Below are positions 49,357-57,313 of a stretch of 64,000 bases of DNA, one piece after another. The notes beneath the pieces are model-generated. The model worked only from the letters and a program-made list of their open reading frames with translations, did no database searches and was not told the origin of the DNA. Source of the DNA: Phycisphaerales bacterium (GTDB lineage: Bacteria; Planctomycetota; Phycisphaerae; Phycisphaerales; SM1A02); the NCBI GenBank assembly GCA_029242715.1, contig JAQWTL010000014.1, forward strand, positions 45,952-109,951. The letters run 5' to 3'. Numbering within the stretch: the stretch's first letter is position 1; every line of letters begins with the position of its first letter. A program made the translations under genes and the position numbers.

Positions 49357-50880
49357 TCAGCACAGTCGTTCGGCCAGCCAGTTTTCAACCTGATCGATTG
49401 CAATGCGATCCTGTGAAAGGGAGTCACGATCACGCACGGTGACCGCCTGATCAGTGAGCGTGTCTGAGTCAACCGTAAAGCACCAGGGGCATCCTGCTTC
49501 GTCCATACGTGCATATCGTTTGCCGATCGACTGTTTGGCGTCGTACTGAACAGGCCATCGTTGTCGAAGTTGCTCGTAGAGCTTGCCGGCAACTTCCGGC
49601 AAGCCATCCTTGTTCACCAGCGGGAACACGGCAGCCTTGATGGGTGCCACCCGTGGCTGGAACTTCATGTACACCTTGCTTGCACGTTCTTCATCAGGTG
49701 TGAAGGCTTCGCACAGAATGGCCAGTGTTCCCCGGCTGAGCCCAGCAGAAGGTTCGATCACATGGGGGAGATATCGTTCATTGCGAGGCTGGTCGAAGTA
49801 CTCCAGTTTCTTCTTGCTGAACTCCTGGTGACGACTGAGGTCGTAGTTGCCACGATGGGCAACCCCCTCGAGTTCGCCGAAGTCAGGTGAGGTGAACGGG
49901 AAGCGGTACTCGATGTCGAATGTTCCGCAGCCTTCCTTGGCATAGTGCGCCAGTTCATCTGCGTCATGGCGACGCATCTGGACGTTGTCACTGGTGAGCC
50001 CAAGTGATTCCCACCATTTGCGGCGGGTGTCGCACCAGAAATCGAACCATCTAGCGGCATCTGATTCATGGCAGAACCACTCGATTTCCATCTGCTCGAA
50101 CTCGCGAGAACGGAAGATGTAGTTGCGTGGCGTCACCTCGTTGCGGAAGGCCTTGCCGACCTGTGCAATACCAAAGGGAACCTTGACCCGCATGGTGTCG
50201 ACGACATTGTTGAAGTTGAGGAAGATGCCTTGGGCGGTCTCTGGTCGCAGATAGGCAGCGGTGTCTTCGGATTGAAGGGCGCCGACAAACGTCTTGAACA
50301 TCAGATTGAACTGACGCGGTTCCGTAAGCGTGCCGGGTTCTTTGGTATTTGGGCCGACAATGCGATCAAGTGCCTGATTCGGCAGACTGACCAGTGGTTG
50401 ATCTGTCCAGTCGGAATCTTCCGGTTTGTTCTTCTCGTACTTTCCAAGGAGTTTGATGGCGCGATCTCGTCCTTCATCATCGCCTGCGAGATAGGCATAA
50501 AGGCGTCGATCACTCGCGTCCACTGCACCAAGCACCATGAGATGGTCGGCGCGGTACCGCGACTTCGATTCGCGGCAATCGACCATGGGGTCATTGAAGC
50601 CGTCGACATGCCCGGAAGCTTCCCACACAAGTGGGTTCTGGATGATGGAGGAATCCAGTCCCACGATGGAGATGGGGTCACCATCAGGACCCATTGGCGG
50701 GCAGCGGACCATGTCATTCCACCAGGCATCACGGATGTTGTTCTTCAGCTCTGTGCCCAGTGGGCCGTAGTCCCAGAAGCCGTTGATGCCACCATAGATT
50801 TCGGACGCGGGGTAGATGAAACCTCGTCGCTTGCAGAGTGCAACCAGTTCATCCATCGTGAATGTCTTCGTGCTTGTCAT
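49357..50880 (-). CDS. glyS: Glycyl-tRNA synthetase (alpha2 type)
   Basis: This class II synthetase charges tRNA-Gly. At 507 residues it is the single-chain form found in eukaryotes, archaea and many bacteria, not the E. coli alpha2beta2 type. Motifs seen are MDELVALCKRRGFIYPASEIYGG near the start, YLRPETAQGIFLNF (motif 1 region), the motif 2 segment FRNEVTPRNYIFRSREFEQMEIEWF, and EPSAGLSRGTLAILCEAF (motif 3). The anticodon-binding domain follows (RVAPIKAAVFPLVNKDG). The ATG at 50880 begins MTSTKTF; the upstream frame overlaps pdxA. It is 82 bases after the pdxA stop, same strand. Confidence 0.95.
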   Translation of the reverse strand: MTSTKTFTMDELVALCKRRGFIYPASEIYGGINGFWDYGPLGTELKNNIRDAWWNDMVRCPPMGPDGDPISIVGLDSSIIQNPLVWEASGHVDGFNDPMVDCRESKSRYRADHLMVLGAVDASDRRLYAYLAGDDEGRDRAIKLLGKYEKNKPEDSDWTDQPLVSLPNQALDRIVGPNTKEPGTLTEPRQFNLMFKTFVGALQSEDTAAYLRPETAQGIFLNFNNVVDTMRVKVPFGIAQVGKAFRNEVTPRNYIFRSREFEQMEIEWFCHESDAARWFDFWCDTRRKWWESLGLTSDNVQMRRHDADELAHYAKEGCGTFDIEYRFPFTSPDFGELEGVAHRGNYDLSRHQEFSKKKLEYFDQPRNERYLPHVIEPSAGLSRGTLAILCEAFTPDEERASKVYMKFQPRVAPIKAAVFPLVNKDGLPEVAGKLYEQLRQRWPVQYDAKQSIGKRYARMDEAGCPWCFTVDSDTLTDQAVTVRDRDSLSQDRIAIDQVENWLAERLC

Positions 50881-50962
50881 GAGGCGGGCATGGTAGCTGC
50901 CATGGAAGCCAGCGCGTACCGGCTGAGCCCTGGAAATGGTCAGGGCCGGGGGATGGCCTGGT

Positions 50963-52036
50963 TCAGATCCGCTGTCCGGAACCGTCAGGGAGTCTTCCCT
51001 GGGCCCTGGTGTGATGGGCCAGCTGGATGGCCAGATCGATGGCAGCCTGCATGGAGCTGGCATCCGCATGGTTCTTTCCCGCGATGTTGAAAGCGGTGCC
51101 GTGGTCTGGGCTGGTCCTGACCATGGGGGGACCGATGGTCCAGTTGGTTGCCTGTCCACGTTCAAGAAGCTTCAGTGGGATGAGTCCCTGATCGTGGTAC
51201 ATGGCAACCACCAGATCAAATTTGCCTGCTAATGCTTCTGAAAAGATCGTGTCCGCGGGCCAGGGGCCACTGGCATTGATTCCGGCACGTTTCGCCATGT
51301 CTACAGCCGGGCCGATGATCCTGATTTCTTCATCGCCCAACAGGCCACCTTCCCCTGCATGGGGATTGAGTCCACAGACTGCAATACGCGGAGATTCGAT
51401 TCCCAGTGCCTGGCAGGCTTGGTTGCCCAGGTCGATCGGGTCGAAGACCTTTCCGATCGTGAGCACATTGCGAATATCCATCAGTGGCATGTGAACAGTG
51501 GCGAGTACGACTTTCAATCGAGGTGCATCAAACATCATGCAACAACGACGACAGCGTGTGCGATGGGCAACCAGTTCGGTATGCCCGGGCCAGTTGTAGC
51601 CGGCCAGTTTCCAGGCCTGTTTGCTGATGGGAGCCGTGACAATTGCATCGATACGACGAGCTGGTGAGGCTTCGGGGCCTGCATCCAGAATGGCCTCTTC
51701 AACAAACCGTTTGGAGGCATTGCCACCATGCTTGTTCGGAGTGGGGGGCAATCTCAGCAAGTCACCGAACTCGATGTAGTCACGCACAACCACTGGTTCG
51801 TTAATCGGGGCAGTCAGTCTCGATGAGTCTGCGGGGACGCGATACCAGAAGGGATCGATGCCCGCATGATCTGCTGCAAGAGTCAATGGCCCATTGGCAC
51901 CGTAGACGACGAATTTGGCGCGGGCTCTCATTGCCGGGTCAGCGATGCTCTTCACGACGACCTCTGGGCCGATCCCGGAAGGATCGCCCATTGAGATGCC
52001 AATGATCGGCTTGTTGTCACTGCTCGAGGAGTGCAT
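50963..52036 (-). CDS. pdxA: 4-hydroxythreonine-4-phosphate dehydrogenase
   Basis: An NAD-dependent, metal-requiring enzyme of pyridoxal phosphate synthesis, 357 residues, as expected. The family features are IGISMGDPSGIGPEVVVKSI near the N-terminus, DAIVTAPISKQAWKLAGYNWPGHTE, GLNPHAGEGGLLGDEEIR, DTIFSEALAGKFDLVVAMYHDQGLIPLKLL with metal ligands, and RTSPDHGTAFNIAGK. The start MHSSSSDNK at 52036 gives a normal N-terminus. It precedes glyS on the same strand and is divergent from the hypothetical gene at 52082, with 45 bases between starts. Related PdxA2-type enzymes of other pathways cannot be excluded. Confidence 0.95.
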   Translation of the reverse strand: MHSSSSDNKPIIGISMGDPSGIGPEVVVKSIADPAMRARAKFVVYGANGPLTLAADHAGIDPFWYRVPADSSRLTAPINEPVVVRDYIEFGDLLRLPPTPNKHGGNASKRFVEEAILDAGPEASPARRIDAIVTAPISKQAWKLAGYNWPGHTELVAHRTRCRRCCMMFDAPRLKVVLATVHMPLMDIRNVLTIGKVFDPIDLGNQACQALGIESPRIAVCGLNPHAGEGGLLGDEEIRIIGPAVDMAKRAGINASGPWPADTIFSEALAGKFDLVVAMYHDQGLIPLKLLERGQATNWTIGPPMVRTSPDHGTAFNIAGKNHADASSMQAAIDLAIQLAHHTRAQGRLPDGSGQRI

Positions 52037-52081
52037 GCTTGTATCGTAGTCTGGCTTCACTTCAGTGAGCGTCAACTTGTC

Positions 52082-52714
52082 ATGACACAATCCCAGGATC
52101 AAATTGCCCGCCGTGCTGCAGAACTACTGCGAGATGGACTTGCTGGAGACATCCAGGAAGCGGTTGATCAGGCACGTAGAGCTGCAGGTGGCCTGACCGG
52201 GCCGCCTCCAGGTCGGGATCAAGTGCGACGTCATCTGGAGGCCATGCAGATGTCAAGAGCAGGCTGGACTGGCTGGCATGCAGATCGCCTGGAACGCCTC
52301 CAGGAGTTGGAACAGTTTCTCGCCACGATGGAACACTTCCTGGATCCTCTTGAGATCCGTGTAGCTGGTCGGGCAGCGAAGGGCGAGCTCGATGAAGGCG
52401 ATCGTATTCACATTCGAATCTGGATCGATGGAGATCTGTCCGAACTGGCTTCAGTTCTGGAGACGGCTGGCCTGGGGCCATCAGTGGCGGGTAGTCGTCC
52501 AGTCAAACGAACCAAGGCAAATGGTCTTTCGCGTCTGGCTACGTTGGATTTCGACATGGAACATCTTCAAGTACAGCTGAGCCTCTGCCCTCCCAGAGAG
52601 CTTGTGACGCTTGAATGCAATCTGGTGAGTGGTGGCCCCATCGAACTGGCCTCACCAGGTGATATCAGAAAGCTCATTGAGCAGGTCCCGCGGGATTCCG
52701 ATCACGCGGGTTAG
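52082..52714 (+). CDS. Hypothetical protein, cytoplasmic
   Basis: Not recognised. The 210-residue protein has no signal peptide or membrane segment. The first half is helical and charged, with ARRAAELLRDGLAGDIQEAV near residue 10. The second half is beta-rich and acidic (DRIHIRIWIDGDLSELASV). I chose the ATG at 52082 because upstream codons fall in the divergent promoter region of pdxA. It is read toward the dockerin-bearing gene, which starts 108 bases after its stop, and could share its transcript. Confidence 0.6.
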   Translation: MTQSQDQIARRAAELLRDGLAGDIQEAVDQARRAAGGLTGPPPGRDQVRRHLEAMQMSRAGWTGWHADRLERLQELEQFLATMEHFLDPLEIRVAGRAAKGELDEGDRIHIRIWIDGDLSELASVLETAGLGPSVAGSRPVKRTKANGLSRLATLDFDMEHLQVQLSLCPPRELVTLECNLVSGGPIELASPGDIRKLIEQVPRDSDHAG

Positions 52715-52822
52715 TGCATCTGCGAGGGCTGCTTTACAAGAGATGGAAGTCCATGCCATGGGCCATTGCTGCGGCATGGCGGGCTGGTGTCATCATCAAG
52801 AGGCTTCGGGAGAGGAGGCGTC

Positions 52823-54403
52823 GTGGGGAGGAACCGGTTCATACTGGTGTTGATGTTGGTGCACTTGGTCATGTTGACCGGGCCGTTGTGTGCTGGCGTG
52901 CGCGTTCTGAATGATCAGGGCCAGGATGTCCCTTCGGGTGCCTGGACACTGGAGCAGGGGAACGCAGCAGATGGATGGATCATTCGACTTACCGATCTCT
53001 GGAATCCTTGGGGCAATACGTGGTTCCGAGTGCAGGTCGATCCCGGAGAATCCATTGCATCGTTGGATATTGCGGTTGATGGTCCGCCGGCAGGTTCGCC
53101 TGTCACGGTGACTGTTGGAGAGGCCGGTTTTCCGGTATCCCGTGTCGATGAGATCAAGCAGACTGGCAGTGCAGAAGTCATTCTGCATCAACTCAACGTG
53201 GTGGAATCACTTGGTCGAGTCGAGGTTCAGGCGATCAACTTCATTGATGTCGGTGGTCATGTTCATGGTCCGATCATCACGACGGATTCCGCCAGCGAAT
53301 CCAGGGGCATACGCAGTCTTGATGTTGCAGGTGATGTACTCGGTGATGTCCTTGTTCCAGATGGAACAATTCGTCTCATCAAGGTTCTTGGTGATGTTGG
53401 TACCGCCTCAAGTCCGGTCAGAATCGAGGTGGGCCATGGGCTCTGGACTGTTGATGTACGAGGTGATGTCTGGGCAGATATCGATCTCTGTTCATCGGGG
53501 CATGCCGGTTTTCTTTATCGATTTGAGGCAGATGAGTTTCATGGTTCTCTGCGGGTCGACCGGCTGGATCGACCGGCAGGGGAAACATTGCCTCCCATGA
53601 TGATGCTGGATGGCTGGCTCAGTGGCCTCTGGACATTCAATGGGCCCTTGCAGGATCCAGAGGCGAGCGTGCATTTGCCGCCTCAAGGTCTCAGGGGGCA
53701 GGTTGTCATCAATGCACAAGCTGCAGCAGATGCTGATTGGACGACTCCCGTCATGATTGCAGCAGGTGAAGGCATGCCGTCAATCACGCTCAACAACCCG
53801 GTCTATGAACAGATTCCTGACGTGCTGGGTGGTGGTTCGGTTGGGCTGGTGCCGTATCGCCTTCATGCCACGGGAAGCTCGCCTCCGTCTGGGACAATCC
53901 TGCCAGTTGGAGAGGATGACCTTGCAGTCACCTTGCGTTTCTATGGTCCAGTTGAACTGGCATGGGGTGCTCCATTGACATTTGAGCGACGACCACTTGA
54001 TTCGTTGGAGCCTTATCAGTCGGTTTCCGCATCAGACTTCTGTGTTGAGATGGCAGAAGATGATTCGCGATCCATTCGCCTTTCAGCGGCCGGGCCCTGG
54101 GGTGGATTTCAGCCAGGCTGGACTTATCGAGTTCAACCGACATCATCACTGCTGTGCGCAATGACATCACCTGTTCCGGTATCAAATGAAATCAAGTACA
54201 TCATCGAACTGGCGGCCTCGGAATGTGAGGCCGACGTGGATGAATCCGGTGAAGTTGACATCGTGGACGTGCTGCTGGTGCTGGCGCTCTGGGGGCAGGG
54301 AGAGACTCCAGCGGGTGAGGCAGCGGATGTGGATGGGGATGGGATTGTTGGTGTTGACGACTTGCTGGTCATCATCGGGCAGTGGGGCGATTGCTCGAAC
54401 TAG
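52823..54403 (+). CDS. Secreted beta-rich protein with C-terminal dockerin-like module
   Basis: The 526-residue protein starts at GTG 52823, where AGGAGG lies four bases upstream and an export signal (RNRFILVLMLVHLVMLTGPLCAG) follows. The middle is rich in Gly, Asp and Val with repeated GDV-type strands (DVAGDVLGDVLVPDG, VLGDVGT, DVRGDVWADIDLC), suggesting a beta-helix. The last 60 residues are two calcium-loop repeats, ADVDESGEVDIVDVLLVLALWG and ADVDGDGIVGVDDLLVIIGQWG, ending in Cys. This matches the GC-type dockerin-like modules common in Planctomycetota, which are thought to anchor secreted proteins. It could be a type II secretion substrate. The stop overlaps the convergent S1 gene by four bases. 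Confidence 0.75.
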   Translation: MGRNRFILVLMLVHLVMLTGPLCAGVRVLNDQGQDVPSGAWTLEQGNAADGWIIRLTDLWNPWGNTWFRVQVDPGESIASLDIAVDGPPAGSPVTVTVGEAGFPVSRVDEIKQTGSAEVILHQLNVVESLGRVEVQAINFIDVGGHVHGPIITTDSASESRGIRSLDVAGDVLGDVLVPDGTIRLIKVLGDVGTASSPVRIEVGHGLWTVDVRGDVWADIDLCSSGHAGFLYRFEADEFHGSLRVDRLDRPAGETLPPMMMLDGWLSGLWTFNGPLQDPEASVHLPPQGLRGQVVINAQAAADADWTTPVMIAAGEGMPSITLNNPVYEQIPDVLGGGSVGLVPYRLHATGSSPPSGTILPVGEDDLAVTLRFYGPVELAWGAPLTFERRPLDSLEPYQSVSASDFCVEMAEDDSRSIRLSAAGPWGGFQPGWTYRVQPTSSLLCAMTSPVPVSNEIKYIIELAASECEADVDESGEVDIVDVLLVLALWGQGETPAGEAADVDGDGIVGVDDLLVIIGQWGDCSN

Positions 54404-55587
54404 CCAATCCCACCTTTCAGTGGGCCATCACCCCATTTGGCCTTGAGCTTCTTGATCATGGGGTCTTCGCCACGATCCAACGTCGGGCCACCATCTTCCC
54501 CCTGGGCCTGTTTCATGGACAACGCGATTCGCTTGCGTTCCGCATCGACCTTGAGGACTTTGACAGATACGACTTGGCCGACCTTGACGATCTGTGAAAC
54601 ACGGCCAACACGCTCGTTGGCCAACTCCGAGATATGGATCAGGCCTTCAAGGCCCGAAGCGAGCTCGACGAATGCTCCAAATTCAGCCAGTCGCGTCACG
54701 GTTCCATTAATCACTTCGCCTTCGGTAACAGCACCCACGGATGCTGTGAAGGGATCCGTGGTCAACTGCTTCATTCCCAGCCCGATTCGTGGAGGATCGT
54801 TTTCAAGATCCATCTTGATGATCTGGACCATGATCTGATCACCGGGCTTGACCAGTGATTCAGGTGAACTGATTCGCTCCCAGGCCATGTCGGAAACATG
54901 GATGAGGCCTTCTACGCCACCGATGTCTGCAAAGGCGCCATAACTCTGAACAGAAGTAACGAGGCCTGTATGAGTCTGTCCAATCTCGAGAGACCCCATG
55001 AGCGCTTCGCGATTCCGTTTACGTTCTTCCTGAAGGACATCTCGACGGCTGAGAACAAGCCGATTGGCTCGCTTGTCCAGTTCAATGACGCGGCAGGCGA
55101 ACTTCTGTCCAACCATGACCGTCAGATCCGGCACATGATGGATATCGACTTGGCCAGCAGGCATGAAGGCCGAGTGGCCGGCGACGTCCATCTCCAGTCC
55201 GCCCTTGTTTGTTCCCGTGCAGGTGGACTCGATGACCTGGCCTTCTTCGAGATGATCCCAGGATGCTCTTTGAACACCACCAGGGCGTGAAAGCACAAGC
55301 ATGCCATCACTTCGGTCGCGTCGTTCAATAAGAAATTCCGCCTGACTTCCAGGAACCGGTGGTTCGGTGAACTGGGAGAGCGAGCAGACGCCCTGCATCT
55401 TTGGCCCAAATTCCACGTAGACCTCTTCACCACGAACGTGAACGATCGTTCCCGTTCGTTCCGGTCGACCGGAACTCTCCAGTGGATCATCTTCCAGAAG
55501 ATCCTCGATGCTTCGATCGCCTAGTGCTGAACGGATTTCCTCATCGAGGTTGTCGTGCTGATCGTCTGGTTTGTTGGATTCGCTCAC
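54400..55587 (-). CDS. rpsA: S1 RNA-binding protein (30S ribosomal protein S1-like)
   Basis: The 395-residue protein consists of a short acidic N-terminus followed by four S1 motifs, near residues 45-110, 115-185, 200-275 and 290-365. Repeat features are GTIVHVRGEEVYVEFG, HTGLVTSVQSYGAFADIGGVEGLIHVSDM and NGTVTRLAEFGAFVELASGLEGLIHISEL; the third and fourth repeats are the most canonical. Ribosomal S1 proteins in many phyla have four to six such motifs and help bind mRNA. The tail ends LKAKWGDGPLKGGIG. It is four bases from, and overlaps, mtaB upstream, so the two form a unit. Confidence 0.88.
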   Translation of the reverse strand: MSESNKPDDQHDNLDEEIRSALGDRSIEDLLEDDPLESSGRPERTGTIVHVRGEEVYVEFGPKMQGVCSLSQFTEPPVPGSQAEFLIERRDRSDGMLVLSRPGGVQRASWDHLEEGQVIESTCTGTNKGGLEMDVAGHSAFMPAGQVDIHHVPDLTVMVGQKFACRVIELDKRANRLVLSRRDVLQEERKRNREALMGSLEIGQTHTGLVTSVQSYGAFADIGGVEGLIHVSDMAWERISSPESLVKPGDQIMVQIIKMDLENDPPRIGLGMKQLTTDPFTASVGAVTEGEVINGTVTRLAEFGAFVELASGLEGLIHISELANERVGRVSQIVKVGQVVSVKVLKVDAERKRIALSMKQAQGEDGGPTLDRGEDPMIKKLKAKWGDGPLKGGIG

Positions 55588-57059
55588 GGGCAGGTCTCAA
55601 GAGGCTTGGAGTTGTCGAACAGGATCGGAAGACTGACAGGTTCTTCCATGATCGTAGCGAGCGTGCATGATCCGTCGAGTCTATCGACCACTACGTCGAC
55701 CATTTGGCCGCGGAAAGCGGGTCCAGTCATCGAGAGCAGCTCATAATGATCACACCGCCCGGTCCAGCGGCCAGGTCGTTCGCGATCGGGCTGTTCCACG
55801 ATCGCCCGGAGTCGACGGCCAACCAGTTGCTTGCGAAAACGCACCGCGAGCCCATTCTCGGGCTCATTTTCCAGGTCAATCAGGGCCTGTACACGGTCGC
55901 GGATTTCTACGGGATCGACGAATCGATCTTTCCATCGGGCAGCAGCGGTGCCTGCTCGTGGGCTGAATGGGAAGACGTGCATGTGCAGGTAGCCCACTTG
56001 CTGAGCCACCTTGCAGGTGGCCTTGAAGTCCTCAGGTGTTTCTCCGGGAAAGCCGCAGATGATGTCGGTCGTGATGGCTGGAGGAAGCCCGTCGGTGCCC
56101 AGGGCTGACTGAACGCGTTGGATCATTTCGAGGTATTCGCCAACACGATATTGCCGGTTCATTCGCCTGAGGATGTTGTCTGAACCGCTCTGAAGAGGCA
56201 GGTGCAGGTGGGGCACGACGACTCTTCGATTGGCCAACATGGCATCAAGGAGATCCTCGGTCACGTCCATGGGTTCCATGGAAGAAATCCGGAGCCTCTC
56301 AACACCATCCAGGTGTGCCAAGGCGTCAACAAGATCAGAAAGACGTGCGGATGGAGAGGGTGCTTGCCGTCGCCTCAACGCAGTCGAGTGGCCGTAGGCG
56401 CCGATAAAAATACCGGTCAGGACGATTTCCTTGTGCCCAAGGTCAACGAGGCGACGGGCTTCGCTCTCGACATCACCTAGAGATTTGGAACGCAAGGTTG
56501 GTCGCAGTGTGGGAATGATGCAGAAGGTGCAGTGGGCGTCGCAGCCGTCCTGGATACGGATTTCAGCACGAGCATGTCGGGCGGGACGAGTTGGCAATTC
56601 GATGATCGGTAGCGCATGCAGGGGCTTGCATACGGGGCTTGGAGTGGGTTCAGGGGAGATCCCGAGCCATTCATCGATTTCCAGTGCGAAGCGTTGAATC
56701 ATCGTGAGGCTCTGCTCATCGGCATGCCCCAGAGTGGTTCCCGGTTGAGCCCCTTCGCCTGAGGCCAGTCTGCCAGCCGTCTGCTGGTCCGTTCCTACAT
56801 AGCACCCTGTGACCACGACCTTGGGCGGGCGGAGGTGGCCTCCTCTCTTGCGGGCAGCTCGGCGAATGGCCTGTCTGGACTTGGCAGCGGCCCTCGAGGT
56901 GACCGAGCAGGTATGAACGACCTCGAGATGGGCGGTTTCCTCCTGCTCTGCGGCTCGGAACCCACGTGCATGCAGGACAGCTTCCATCTCACGCTCCTCA
57001 GCGTGGTTGGCTCGGCAGCCAAGGGTGGTCATTCTGTAGGTATGGGGCTGGGTCTTCAT
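55584..57059 (-). CDS. mtaB: tRNA t6A37 methylthiotransferase MtaB
   Basis: A radical-SAM enzyme that converts t6A to ms2t6A at position 37 of tRNAs reading ANN codons. The 491 residues comprise the UPF0004 domain, with three iron-sulfur cysteines in TTLGCRANHAE, VVHTCSVTSRA and VVTGCYVG, and a radical SAM core with CDAHCTFC (C-x3-C-x2-C) and FPLQSGSDNILRRMNRQY-type segments (here HLHLPLQSGSDNIL). A C-terminal TRAM domain follows (RLRAIVEQPDRERPGRWTG). The LGCR N-terminus and the overall form point to MtaB and not MiaB or RimO. It overlaps rpsA by four bases at its 3' end. Confidence 0.92.
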   Translation of the reverse strand: MKTQPHTYRMTTLGCRANHAEEREMEAVLHARGFRAAEQEETAHLEVVHTCSVTSRAAAKSRQAIRRAARKRGGHLRPPKVVVTGCYVGTDQQTAGRLASGEGAQPGTTLGHADEQSLTMIQRFALEIDEWLGISPEPTPSPVCKPLHALPIIELPTRPARHARAEIRIQDGCDAHCTFCIIPTLRPTLRSKSLGDVESEARRLVDLGHKEIVLTGIFIGAYGHSTALRRRQAPSPSARLSDLVDALAHLDGVERLRISSMEPMDVTEDLLDAMLANRRVVVPHLHLPLQSGSDNILRRMNRQYRVGEYLEMIQRVQSALGTDGLPPAITTDIICGFPGETPEDFKATCKVAQQVGYLHMHVFPFSPRAGTAAARWKDRFVDPVEIRDRVQALIDLENEPENGLAVRFRKQLVGRRLRAIVEQPDRERPGRWTGRCDHYELLSMTGPAFRGQMVDVVVDRLDGSCTLATIMEEPVSLPILFDNSKPLETCP

Positions 57060-57313
57060 CGTGGCAGCCTGTCCGGGGCCTTATCCGGCCCTGCCATGCT
57101 AGCAGGGCAGCTATCACAGCCATGGCATGCCTGCCAAAGCATCAGGAAAAGGCCATGAAGCAGTGGGGCGTGTATTATTCTCCTGCTCGGCTTTGATTCG
57201 GGCTGGGGCGCTGTTGTGTCCCCAATTTGGCCCATTTACGAATTCATTTACCGCTTGATCCGACGACACAAATACGTGTTCTCGGCCAAGAAAACAGCAG
57301 AAGGCAAACCGGC

